In this document: positions 7,985 to 15,890 of the stretch, in pieces
How positions within the stretch are numbered: position 1 is the first letter of the stretch
How the letters are laid out: each line of letters opens with the position of its first letter
Assembly (NCBI RefSeq): GCF_028765165.1
Contig: NZ_JARADB010000018.1
Span: 1 to 45,016, forward strand
From: Paenibacillus sp. MAHUQ-63
GTDB lineage: Bacteria; Bacillota; Bacilli; Paenibacillales; NBRC-103111
Direction of reading: 5' to 3'
DNA: 45,016 bases
Position numbers and translations under genes: made by a program
The notes under the pieces: model-generated
Database searches by the model: none
What the model saw: only the letters and a program-made list of their open reading frames with translations
Told to the model about the DNA's origin: nothing

Positions 7985-9305
7985 CCAAGGAGCGACCCTT
8001 CAGGAGACGTTAATCCAGAAGCTGGATTACAATCAATTGACGAACTGCATGCGCTGCGGCTTCTGTCTGCCGGTGTGCCCGACGTTCAAGCAAACAGGCA
8101 TCGAGGCGGAATCGCCCCGTGGACGGATTTCGCTGATGAAAGCAGCCGTAGACGGCATCATGGAACCGGGCATCTCGTTCGAGGATCAAATGAATCACTG
8201 CTTGGGCTGCCGCGCATGCGAACCGGCATGTCCGGCTGACGTGAAGTACGGACAGCTGATCGAACAGGCGCGCGATGCGATCGAGACACATACCAAGCAG
8301 CACCGCATGTGGGTTCGCGGCGTACGCAAGCTCGTCTTCAAGGAGCTGTTCCCGTCCCAGCAGAGAATGAGCCTTCTCGGTTCAGGCATGCATTTCTACA
8401 AAAAGTCAGGCCTTCAGAAGATCGTTCGAAAAACAGGCGTTGTCGGCTTATTTTCCAAGCAATTGTCCGATATGGAGAAAATTTTGCCGGATGCTTCCGG
8501 CAAAGGGGTTGCCCAGCAGCTAGGGAGCTTCATTCCGGCCAAAGGCGAGAAGATCGCCACCGTGGGCATGTTCCGCGGCTGCTTGATGGACGTGATGTTC
8601 ACCGAAACGAATATCAAAACGGTCAAGCTGCTGTCCGAAGCAGGCTTCGACGTGGTGATCCCGGAGACGCAGAACTGCTGCGGCGCTCTTCATGCGCATA
8701 GCGGCGAAAGCGACCAAGCCAAAATGCTGGCCAAGAGCAACATCCGCGCGTTCCAAGAAGCAGGCGTCGATTTCATTGTTTCTAATGCGGGGGGCTGCGG
8801 CGCTATCCTGATCGAGTATGACCATTTGCTTCATGACGAGCCGGAATGGCAAGAAGCTGCGGGGTGGTTCGCTTCGCGCGTGAAGGATATTGCGACCATT
8901 CTCGTGGAGAAGGGGCGTCCGCTCCAATTCACGGAACCTGTAGCGGGCAAAGCGACGCGGGTTACGTATCAGGATTCCTGCCATCTGCGCAACGTGATGA
9001 AAGGAAGCAATCCATCCAGACAGCTGTTAAAAGAAGTGGGCAATGTCGCTTTTATCGAAATGAAGGATGCGGGCTCTTGCTGCGGTTCTGCGGGCATTTA
9101 TAATGTGACGCAGCCGGAGATGGCGAATCAAATTCTTGCCGATAAAATGGTGAATGCGAACGCCACCGAGGCCCGATATCTCGTGACAAGCAATCCCGGC
9201 TGCTTGCTGCAGATGAAGCTCGGGATCGACAAGCACGGGCAGAAGGGGCAGATGGAGGCCGTTCATATCGCCGATTTCCTGTATGACAGGGTCGTGAAAA
9301 ACTAA
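7977..9305 (+). CDS. glcF: GlcF-like iron-sulphur subunit of 2-hydroxyacid oxidase
   Basis: 442 residues starting with GTG inside the end of glcD. Two 4Fe-4S ferredoxin motifs lie at the N-terminus: CMRCGFCLPVCP (Cys24, 27, 30, 34) and CLGCRACEPACP (Cys75, 78, 81, 85). Two CCG domains follow, marked by NCCGALHAHSGE and GSCCGSAGIYNV, which bind further metal centres. The protein takes electrons from GlcD-bound FAD to the quinone pool at the membrane. Length and domain order are complete for the family. Strong coupling to glcD (8-base overlap) and the terminator directly after it show a two-gene operon. Confidence 0.92.
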   Translation: MANQGATLQETLIQKLDYNQLTNCMRCGFCLPVCPTFKQTGIEAESPRGRISLMKAAVDGIMEPGISFEDQMNHCLGCRACEPACPADVKYGQLIEQARDAIETHTKQHRMWVRGVRKLVFKELFPSQQRMSLLGSGMHFYKKSGLQKIVRKTGVVGLFSKQLSDMEKILPDASGKGVAQQLGSFIPAKGEKIATVGMFRGCLMDVMFTETNIKTVKLLSEAGFDVVIPETQNCCGALHAHSGESDQAKMLAKSNIRAFQEAGVDFIVSNAGGCGAILIEYDHLLHDEPEWQEAAGWFASRVKDIATILVEKGRPLQFTEPVAGKATRVTYQDSCHLRNVMKGSNPSRQLLKEVGNVAFIEMKDAGSCCGSAGIYNVTQPEMANQILADKMVNANATEARYLVTSNPGCLLQMKLGIDKHGQKGQMEAVHIADFLYDRVVKN

Positions 9306-9325
9306 ATCGCACGGCTTACAGATTT

Positions 9326-9358
9326 AAGCCGCTTCCTTGGGGAGCGGCTTGTTTTTGT
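9326..9358 (+). terminator. Terminator of the glcDF operon
   Basis: Perfect 8-bp stem AAGCCGCT/AGCGGCTT, followed by GTTTTTG. Confidence 0.85.
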
Positions 9359-9487
9359 GTTACCATAATAAACGGATACATGCACCAAGCAACTCAATTA
9401 AAGGGTAATTCGTCCGATAGAAGGAAATCCTGAGAAGTAACTTTTTGGCGCAGAGGGTACGTTGATTGTAGGAGGGGATTGTTTGCG

Positions 9488-10420
9488 ATGAATATTCTAG
9501 TTACCGGGGGAGCCGGTTTCATCGGTTCGCATATCGTCGATGACTTGATTCACGAGGGGCATCGTGTACATATATTGGATAACATGACGACAGGCCGCAT
9601 GGAGAATGTGAACAGAGAAGCCATCTTTCACCGGGGGGACGTGATGGACGCTCCAATGCTTGCCAAGGTACTGGCTGCCGCGCAGCCGGAGGTGGTTATT
9701 CATCATGCAGCCCAGATTGATGTACAGGCGTCGCTGACCGATCCGTTAACGGATGCCCGAATCAACATTCTCGGTATGATCGGGCTGCTGGAAGGCTGCC
9801 GCGACTACAAGGTGAGGAAGATTCTCTATGCCTCCTCCGCTGCGGTGTACGGGACCCCGCAATATTTGAGCGTGGACGAGGCTCATCCCGTGAAGCCGCT
9901 CTCGTTCTATGGCATTTCCAAACATACGCCGGAGCACTATCTCGAAACTTTCGCTTCTCTTTATGGAATGGACTATACCATCCTGCGGTATGCGAATGTA
10001 TATGGAATCAGGCAGGATCCGAAAGGAGAGGGAGGCGTCGTCGCGATCTTCGTGGACAAGCTGCTGGAGGGAAAGCAGCCGGTTATCTACGGCAGCGGCG
10101 AGCAGACGAGGGATTTCATCTATGTCCAGGATATCGTGAACGCCAATAGGGCCGCCTTAACGAAAGGCAGCCGCGGTATTTATAACATAAGCTGTAACGA
10201 GCAGACAAGCGTTAACGAGCTTCTGAAAGAGATGTACGAGGTCAGCGGCATCGGCAGCTTCAACCCTGCGTATGCGGAGGCTCGTAACGGCGATATTATG
10301 CACAGCCGGTTGGATAACCGTGCGGCGATGAAGGATCTGGACTGGCGTCCAACCTACACGTTAAGGGACGGACTCCGGGAAACGATGAACTATTACAAAG
10401 AGCAATATCAACGATCCTAG
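9488..10420 (+). CDS. NAD-dependent sugar-nucleotide epimerase (GalE/PelX-like)
   Basis: 310 residues of the extended short-chain dehydrogenase family. The Rossmann motif TGGAGFIGSH is at the N-terminus, HHAAQIDV follows the fourth strand, SSAAVYG supplies the active-site Ser, and FYGISK gives the catalytic Tyr-x3-Lys. Family members interconvert UDP-glucose/UDP-galactose or UDP-GlcNAc/UDP-GalNAc. ATG 9488 is chosen over an upstream TTG because it begins directly at the conserved MNILVTGG and lies 10 bases after GGAGGGG. It ends two bases from the convergent hydrolase gene of the Pel locus. Pel polymers contain GalNAc/GalN, and epimerases called PelX accompany some pel clusters, so supplying UDP-GalNAc is a reasonable role. 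Specificity is not proven by the sequence. Confidence 0.85.
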   Translation: MNILVTGGAGFIGSHIVDDLIHEGHRVHILDNMTTGRMENVNREAIFHRGDVMDAPMLAKVLAAAQPEVVIHHAAQIDVQASLTDPLTDARINILGMIGLLEGCRDYKVRKILYASSAAVYGTPQYLSVDEAHPVKPLSFYGISKHTPEHYLETFASLYGMDYTILRYANVYGIRQDPKGEGGVVAIFVDKLLEGKQPVIYGSGEQTRDFIYVQDIVNANRAALTKGSRGIYNISCNEQTSVNELLKEMYEVSGIGSFNPAYAEARNGDIMHSRLDNRAAMKDLDWRPTYTLRDGLRETMNYYKEQYQRS

Positions 10421-10422
10421 GA

Positions 10423-11256
10423 TCAGTACACCTTCTTGGTGTATCCGTCCGGGGCGTTCAAAGGTATGAAATTCAATTTGCGAGCCTCTCTTCCGGGAGC
10501 GCTCTCTTTGTTCATCGTAAGGGTGAACACAACCAATCCCTTCTTCTGCTCCTGCTGGAGCCGTTCCACTCTAGCCTTCGTCCAAGGATCTTTCTTCCAA
10601 TTGCCGCGCCAGTCTTCCCAAAGCAAAGCATCGATATAGGCTGCCGAATCGTCCAGCGTATCGAATCCCCTGTTTTGAATGACCGAAAGTCCCGGATAGC
10701 TTGCCTTCACCTCTTGCAGGAAAGCTGCGTAGGCTTCCCGCATGGGGGCCTGCGCTTCCATGTCCTTCATATAATCGTCAATATCCCCGACAGTATCCAG
10801 AAATATGCCTTGCATCCCTTTGGATGTAATGGAGGCTTCAATTTCCGACAGCAGCAGCTGGCGATAATGGGCTTCGCGCAAATCCATGAGATAGGAATCC
10901 CACTTGGAGAAGTGGATCCGTTCGTCATTGTGCAGGAAATAATCCTGCTCACGAAGCTCTTCGGTGCGCAATTGGTTCCAGGAAGGCGTCTCCATGACGC
11001 TAAGATAGCCGATCACCAACGTGCCGGCAGCTTGAATGTCTTGAATCTGCTCACGGGTATACAGCTGAGGCTCTATAATGACGAGATCCTTCGTCTTTAG
11101 CTTGGCCATAGCCTGAACGTTCGGGTTTCCATAATAAAGGGAATAATTGTTCACTTGTTGAAAAGGGCCGGTCGCATGCGCTTGCTGCTTCCATATAAAC
11201 GAGAACAGGGCGAGTGAAACGAGGATCGCTGACGTGTATTTCCATGTGATGGTCAT
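10423..11256 (-). CDS. Secreted PelA-hydrolase/GH114-like endo-polygalactosaminidase
   Basis: 277 residues. An N-terminal signal sequence (hydrophobic 8-21, likely cleavage near AHA-TG at 27) is followed by a TIM-barrel of the TM1410/GH114/PelA-hydrolase type. The strand end IFLDTVGDID places Asp154, and LLWEDW places Glu214; their spacing matches the catalytic Asp and Glu known in this group, which cut partly deacetylated alpha-1,4-linked GalNAc/GalN chains. It lies between the epimerase and the pelDEAFG operon but on the opposite strand, divergent from the operon. In Pseudomonas this hydrolase is the N-terminal part of PelA; here it is separate from the deacetylase. Likely job: trimming or releasing Pel outside the membrane. 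Confidence 0.82.
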   Translation of the reverse strand: MTITWKYTSAILVSLALFSFIWKQQAHATGPFQQVNNYSLYYGNPNVQAMAKLKTKDLVIIEPQLYTREQIQDIQAAGTLVIGYLSVMETPSWNQLRTEELREQDYFLHNDERIHFSKWDSYLMDLREAHYRQLLLSEIEASITSKGMQGIFLDTVGDIDDYMKDMEAQAPMREAYAAFLQEVKASYPGLSVIQNRGFDTLDDSAAYIDALLWEDWRGNWKKDPWTKARVERLQQEQKKGLVVFTLTMNKESAPGREARKLNFIPLNAPDGYTKKVY

Positions 11257-11371
11257 CGTTAATCACTGTCCTTCCTTAGATTTTCCTACATTATATGATA
11301 AAAAATGACAGAGATATAGATAAAGTTGACGTAACAGAGCAATGCTATATTTGCATAGGGAGTTGATCACC
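11257..11371 (+). promoter_or_regulatory. Divergent promoter region of the Pel locus
   Basis: 115 bp separate the hydrolase start from the receiver-protein start. On the minus strand a TATAAT occurs at 11295-11290. On the plus strand TTGACG (11326-11331) is followed 16 bp later by TATTTG. No riboswitch-like fold is visible. Both assignments are tentative. Confidence 0.4.
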
Positions 11372-11773
11372 ATGAAGCATATAGCGATTGTAGACGACGA
11401 TCTTATTTTACTCGGTTTTCTCAAAGAACGGTTTGAAGCCAAAGGCTTGCAGATCTCGGCCTACGGAGATCCTTTCGACGCGTTACCGGCAATTAAAACG
11501 ATAAAGCCGGATGCCATACTGGCCGACGTGCTGATGCCGGGGATGAGCGGTTTTGATTTTTGCCGGGATCTTCGCTCCGATAAGGCGTTTGGGAGAACGC
11601 CGATTATCCTCATGAGTGGGAAGCACTCCGCCGGCGAATTGTCCAAGTCGATGATGGCGGGCGCTGATGACTACATCGTTAAGCCTTTTCAAACCGACGA
11701 CATGTATACGCAATTACAACAAACCTATTGGAAAAAAAACAATCCGATCGTCATTCGACCAATGGACGGTTAG
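11372..11773 (+). CDS. Stand-alone CheY-like response regulator receiver
   Basis: 133 residues, a single receiver domain with no output domain. The acidic pocket is Asp8-Asp9 (IVDDD), the phospho-acceptor is Asp52 (ILADVLMPG), the switch residue is Ser82 (IILMSG) and the conserved Lys104 is in IVKPF. All catalytic positions are intact, so it should accept phosphate from a histidine kinase not encoded here. ATG 11372 follows AGGGAG at 9 bases; an earlier in-frame ATG at 11342 lacks a ribosome site. It is the first gene of the pel operon, 16 bases before pelD. It may signal to PelD by contact or be a phosphate sink. This is an unusual first gene for a pel operon. Confidence 0.9.
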   Translation: MKHIAIVDDDLILLGFLKERFEAKGLQISAYGDPFDALPAIKTIKPDAILADVLMPGMSGFDFCRDLRSDKAFGRTPIILMSGKHSAGELSKSMMAGADDYIVKPFQTDDMYTQLQQTYWKKNNPIVIRPMDG

Positions 11774-11789
11774 CGGGGAGGAAGCCTGA

Positions 11790-13019
11790 TTGATTTATCG
11801 CCAAAACCGCAGGTGGCTGCCCTACATCGAACTTGCAGCAGTTGCTGCTATCATCGTTGCGATCTATCTGGTCTACCGCTTGGACTGGCTGGCGTGGTCC
11901 TTGAATCCGTTCATGTTTCTTATCTTGTATTTTGCCCTGCGTTACGGGAACCGGGTCGGCGTCATGGCTGCAGCGGGGGTCAGCTTGCTCCACATTGCCG
12001 CCTATCTCTCGGTCCATGGCGATATGTACGGACTGTTTGATCGCTGGGAGCAGGCGAAGTGGTTCATCTGTTACTGGGGCATCGCGCTATTCGTCGGTCA
12101 CGTCGCTTCGGACCTGCGTTTCAAGTACAGCATGGTGGCGGACGAATTGGAAGAAATGAACGCGCAGCTGGCCAAAGTGGAAGGAAGCTATCGCGATCTG
12201 CATGTTGTGAAGAAAGCATTGGAAACCAAAGTCATTGGCGCCCAAGAAAGCTTGTTTACGCTCTATAGAATCGCCAAAGCGCTCGACTCGGAAGATTCGG
12301 AAATTATTTTCACCGATGCCGTCCGCTTGTGCAAGGATTTGATCCAAGCCGGCTCCATCGTCATTTACCGGATGAATCAGAATGGCGATGTGCTGCGGCT
12401 GAAAGTGTACTATGGCCCCGAGACCCGATATCCGGCTACCGTTTTTCTGGACAAACCGTCGATATACAGCCGAGTTCGCGAGGAGAAAAGCATACAAATG
12501 CGCTTGGAAGGCGAGCCCCTGGATGTACCGATCATGGCGGGACCGCTGCTTGATCAGAACCAAAATATCGTGGCGGTGATCGGTCTGAACGGCATGGATC
12601 TCGTATCCCTCAACAAGTATACGCTCGATTTGTTCCGGCTTATTCTCACTTGGATGGGCGAGAGCTGCGTGAAGGCGTTCGAGAGGGAGCGGAAGTTAAA
12701 GGATGAGCGTTATTTCCCCGGTACGAAAGTGATGGTGCCCGAATATTTCTACGCCAAATTAAATGAAGAAGCGCTGCGGGAAACGGATTTCGACCAGAAA
12801 TTCCTGCTCTTGAAGCTGCCCGTGGAACTGGGTGATATGGAGGAGTCTGCTGCGCTGTTGGAAATCAATGAGCTTACACAGCGCATGCTGCGTGACGAGG
12901 ATGCCATGTCCTACGACGCGTTCCGCGGGGAACTGTTGTTCCTGCTGCCCGCAACTTCACCGGAGCTGGCAGCGCTCATTGAGGAGCGGATTCGCAACCG
13001 CTTCGACAGGGGGGCTTAG
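11790..13019 (+). CDS. pelD: PelD-like cyclic-di-GMP receptor of the Pel complex
   Basis: 409 residues starting at TTG after GGGGAGGAAG. Four membrane helices (about 10-30, 37-50, 53-73, 88-106) lead to a coiled coil (about 112-150), a GAF domain (about 155-295) and a degenerate GGDEF domain. The GGDEF loop is lost (it reads AFRGEL), but the RxxD inhibitory-site motif survives as Arg368-Asp-Glu-Asp371, at the expected distance before it. In Pseudomonas, PelD binds cyclic-di-GMP through this site and switches on synthesis by the PelF complex. Order (TM-GAF-degenerate GGDEF), length and neighbours PelE, PelF and PelG make the assignment strong although overall sequence similarity cannot be measured here. 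Confidence 0.85.
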   Translation: MIYRQNRRWLPYIELAAVAAIIVAIYLVYRLDWLAWSLNPFMFLILYFALRYGNRVGVMAAAGVSLLHIAAYLSVHGDMYGLFDRWEQAKWFICYWGIALFVGHVASDLRFKYSMVADELEEMNAQLAKVEGSYRDLHVVKKALETKVIGAQESLFTLYRIAKALDSEDSEIIFTDAVRLCKDLIQAGSIVIYRMNQNGDVLRLKVYYGPETRYPATVFLDKPSIYSRVREEKSIQMRLEGEPLDVPIMAGPLLDQNQNIVAVIGLNGMDLVSLNKYTLDLFRLILTWMGESCVKAFERERKLKDERYFPGTKVMVPEYFYAKLNEEALRETDFDQKFLLLKLPVELGDMEESAALLEINELTQRMLRDEDAMSYDAFRGELLFLLPATSPELAALIEERIRNRFDRGA

Positions 13020-13021
13020 CC

Positions 13022-14086
13022 ATGCGCGTAACCAGGCATGCCCGGCACTTCGACGTTACCGCATCCGCATGGCTGGCGGCGGCCGCATGTTTCCTATTTG
13101 CCGCGTTTGACGTCCTGCAAATGGTTTATTACTCCCTTGGATGGATTTGTTTCATGGTTCATCTTCTCCTTGTTGTTCTGTTCTATTTCATGTTTCAATT
13201 CGTCGGCTTGCGCACGTATGACCGTATGAGCGCCGGGCTGATACAGACGTTGTTCCTCTTCTTCCCGGGAGTCGGCTTTGCGGCGGGAGGGCTTATCCTG
13301 AGCGGCTTGCTGCTGCTGAGGTTCCGGGAAGACTTCTATGAGGAATACGAGAATTACGTGTATCATGTCCCACACTCGCTGGAAACCTATAACATCGATA
13401 TCGAAGCCGAGTCGAACCGGGTTCCGTTCCGGGAAGTTCTCATGTCAGGGGAGCATGCCGGCAAGAAAGAAGCCCTATTCTCCCTAATGGAATATGAAGG
13501 CCGTAACAAAGTGGAGCTGTTTCATGAGGCGCTGACGAACAGCGATCCTGAAGTGGTGCACTATGCCGCGACCAGTTTGAATTATTTGAACGAGCAGTAT
13601 ATTCGCAGTATTAAGAAATGGACCCAGCTGCTTCAGCAGAACGACAAATCCATAGCGACGTGGACGGAATTGTTTGATTCCTACCGGCACTATCTGGAGA
13701 GCCGCTTGCTGACGGAAGAGTTGGCGATGGAGGTCAGGGAAGCCTTCAAAGGTTGGATCGCCAGAGGCAGGCAGCAGTTTCCTAACGAGCCTCGCTTTAC
13801 CGTGGAGTTGTGCCATCTGGCCCGCATGGAGAAGGATTATAAGACCGCGGTCCGGCTTGCCGGGGAAGTATCCGAAGTAGAGGGCTGCCGGTATTTAACG
13901 AATCTGACCAAGGCCGAACTGTTGTATGCGGAAGGAAGGCTGGAGGAGCTAAGCCGGTTCGCTCAGATGTGGTTGGATAGCGATGTGGAGGTTCCGCAGG
14001 AATATGTGCCCGCCATCCGATTATGGAAGGAGATGAGGGAGCAAGGTGTCCCGCAAGCTGATCACTTTGTCGTGCGTTATCGTTAG
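13022..14086 (+). CDS. pelE: PelE-like membrane protein with TPR-type repeats
   Basis: 354 residues. Two or three N-terminal membrane helices (about 14-34, 37-60, 66-100) are followed by a cytoplasmic helical region. Repeated helix pairs there (EGRNKVELFHEALTNSDPEV, KDYKTAVRLAGEVSEVEG, AELLYAEGRLEELSRFAQM) resemble tetratricopeptide repeats. PelE is a scaffold that links PelD and PelG to PelF at the inner membrane. The gene begins two bases after the pelD stop codon and its end overlaps the deacetylase gene by 41 bases. The call rests on architecture and position between pelD and pelF rather than on sharp motifs. Confidence 0.75.
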   Translation: MRVTRHARHFDVTASAWLAAAACFLFAAFDVLQMVYYSLGWICFMVHLLLVVLFYFMFQFVGLRTYDRMSAGLIQTLFLFFPGVGFAAGGLILSGLLLLRFREDFYEEYENYVYHVPHSLETYNIDIEAESNRVPFREVLMSGEHAGKKEALFSLMEYEGRNKVELFHEALTNSDPEVVHYAATSLNYLNEQYIRSIKKWTQLLQQNDKSIATWTELFDSYRHYLESRLLTEELAMEVREAFKGWIARGRQQFPNEPRFTVELCHLARMEKDYKTAVRLAGEVSEVEGCRYLTNLTKAELLYAEGRLEELSRFAQMWLDSDVEVPQEYVPAIRLWKEMREQGVPQADHFVVRYR

Positions 14087-15890
14087 TATGCTTGTACTCG
14101 GCGTTATGCTGCAGACGATGAGGGTTGTGGACGTATTTCCTTTGTCCCCGTCGAGATATGTATTCAAAGAAGCCCCCTTCACGACGAAAAGCTCGCAGCC
14201 GGCATTCATATCGGGCGCTCCATTGGGCTTATCTTTATATGTAAACCCGAAGGATACGGAAGGTCTCAAGGTCCGAGACAATTTGGAGCATGCGCTGGCG
14301 CTGGCCAAACTGCCATGGGATACGATCGCTGCGGAGGACCTTGCAACATTGAAGCCGGGACCTTGGACAGCGCTTCTATTGATGGGAGAAGACGTTAGCG
14401 AGCTGGATCTGAACATGGTCCAAACGTACGTTCGCCAAGGCGGCAGACTGCTTGTATATACGCGCTTCTATGCGCCCGCCTGGAACGGCATGTTCGGCAT
14501 CGCCGCCAACAACGGTTATTTCCCGGGATCGAACCGTGGCATCACGGTGAACCAAACGGTGTTTCCCGGTTATCCAAACTTGCCGCCGACGAATTTGTTG
14601 TTCTCCAACAATATGCTCGATGTTAAGCTGCAGCCCGAAGCGGAGGTCTATTTAACCTCACAGGGAACGCCTCTGCTGTGGACGTATGCGTACGGCCAAG
14701 GCAAGGTCGTGTATTGGAATTCCACGGCTTCAGCCCAGAAGGAGGGGCGGGGGCTCATGGTGCAATCCATCGGCCTCGCCGTGGACAGCCTTGTGACCTC
14801 GCAAGTGGCAGCCCGAAGCTTAAACATCGACGATTTCCCCTCTCCGGTGCCGCAGGTCGATAACCCGCTCATTCATCGAGAGTATGGCTTAAGCACACCT
14901 GCTTTCTACGAACGCATCTGGTGGGAGGATATGGTACGCATCTCGAAGCTGTACGGTTGGAAATATACGGGACTGATAATTGGCACCTATCAAAACCGGA
15001 CCGAACCGCCGCTTCCTTCCTTGCTCGACGGCACGCCGGAGCTCATCCCTTATTTCGGCTCCAGACTGCTCGGCCTCGGCGGCGAAATCGGCCTGCACGG
15101 CTATAATCACCAATCGCTCGTAACGGCCGATGAGCCGATCAAGCCGGAGCTCGGTTATGTCCCTTGGCCGAACCAAGCGGCGATGGCGAAGAGTCTAAGG
15201 CGGTTGACTGAGCTGACCGACAGCTTATTTCCAGGGCATGAATTGAAGACGTATGTGCCTCCTTCGAACGTTATGAACAGAACGGGCAAGATGGCGTTGG
15301 CAGAAGCTGCGCCGTCGATTGATATTCTTTCGTCCCTGTACTCGGTTGGGGGAGAGAAGGGCTTTCTCGAGCAGGAGTTCGGCGTCGATAGCGAATTCCC
15401 GCAATTTACGAACTATCCGCGCATTTCTTCCGGTTACGCAATCGATGAAGGCCAATTGTTTTTCATCAACGATGTTATCGCCAATTTCGGCTTGGTCAAC
15501 CATTTCGTTCATCCGGACGATGCGCTGGATATCCAAAGGTCAGGGGGCAAAGGCTGGAAGTATCTTATCCAACATTTCGAGGGCTGGATGTCCTGGTTGA
15601 ATAAAACGTATCCTTACTTAGACCCGCTTACGGTTCGAGACGCAGTGAAAAAGTTCAGCCTCTACGAAGCCGGAACGGCGGATGTTCATTATGGAACCCA
15701 AAGCATTACGATTACAACGAAGGATCAATTGATTCCGATGCATTACACGGTTCGGGTGCCCGCTCGTCTAGTTCCTCAAATCTCCAAAGAGTCGGGCAAT
15801 CTCACCCCTTTGGATGAAAAAGAAGGGATCTGGCATCTGGAAGCTCGCCAGCCGACCGTAAATATTCAGTTGAAGGAAAGCAGCCCATGA
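14046..15890 (+). CDS. pelA: PelA-type polysaccharide deacetylase (DUF2194)
   Basis: 614 residues starting at GTG with GAGGGA five bases upstream, inside the end of pelE. An N-terminal signal anchor (about 5-24) leads to an extracytoplasmic domain (about 60-250, with a glutamine-amidotransferase-like region around VQTYVRQGGRLLVYT) and then a CE4-like deacetylase. Metal and catalytic positions are LNIDDFP (Asp262, Asp263) and GLHGYNHQS (His351, His355). In Gram-positive pel clusters this gene carries only the deacetylase part of PelA; the hydrolase part is a separate gene at 10423-11256. It would remove acetyl groups from GalNAc during export, giving a cationic polymer. A C-terminal beta domain (about 530-614) completes it. 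Confidence 0.82.
   Translation: MSRKLITLSCVIVSMLVLGVMLQTMRVVDVFPLSPSRYVFKEAPFTTKSSQPAFISGAPLGLSLYVNPKDTEGLKVRDNLEHALALAKLPWDTIAAEDLATLKPGPWTALLLMGEDVSELDLNMVQTYVRQGGRLLVYTRFYAPAWNGMFGIAANNGYFPGSNRGITVNQTVFPGYPNLPPTNLLFSNNMLDVKLQPEAEVYLTSQGTPLLWTYAYGQGKVVYWNSTASAQKEGRGLMVQSIGLAVDSLVTSQVAARSLNIDDFPSPVPQVDNPLIHREYGLSTPAFYERIWWEDMVRISKLYGWKYTGLIIGTYQNRTEPPLPSLLDGTPELIPYFGSRLLGLGGEIGLHGYNHQSLVTADEPIKPELGYVPWPNQAAMAKSLRRLTELTDSLFPGHELKTYVPPSNVMNRTGKMALAEAAPSIDILSSLYSVGGEKGFLEQEFGVDSEFPQFTNYPRISSGYAIDEGQLFFINDVIANFGLVNHFVHPDDALDIQRSGGKGWKYLIQHFEGWMSWLNKTYPYLDPLTVRDAVKKFSLYEAGTADVHYGTQSITITTKDQLIPMHYTVRVPARLVPQISKESGNLTPLDEKEGIWHLEARQPTVNIQLKESSP

Noticed and set aside
11257..11371. Cyclic-di-GMP riboswitch ahead of the pel operon
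   Set aside because: The 115-bp gap lacks the conserved core and paired arms of known c-di-GMP riboswitches.
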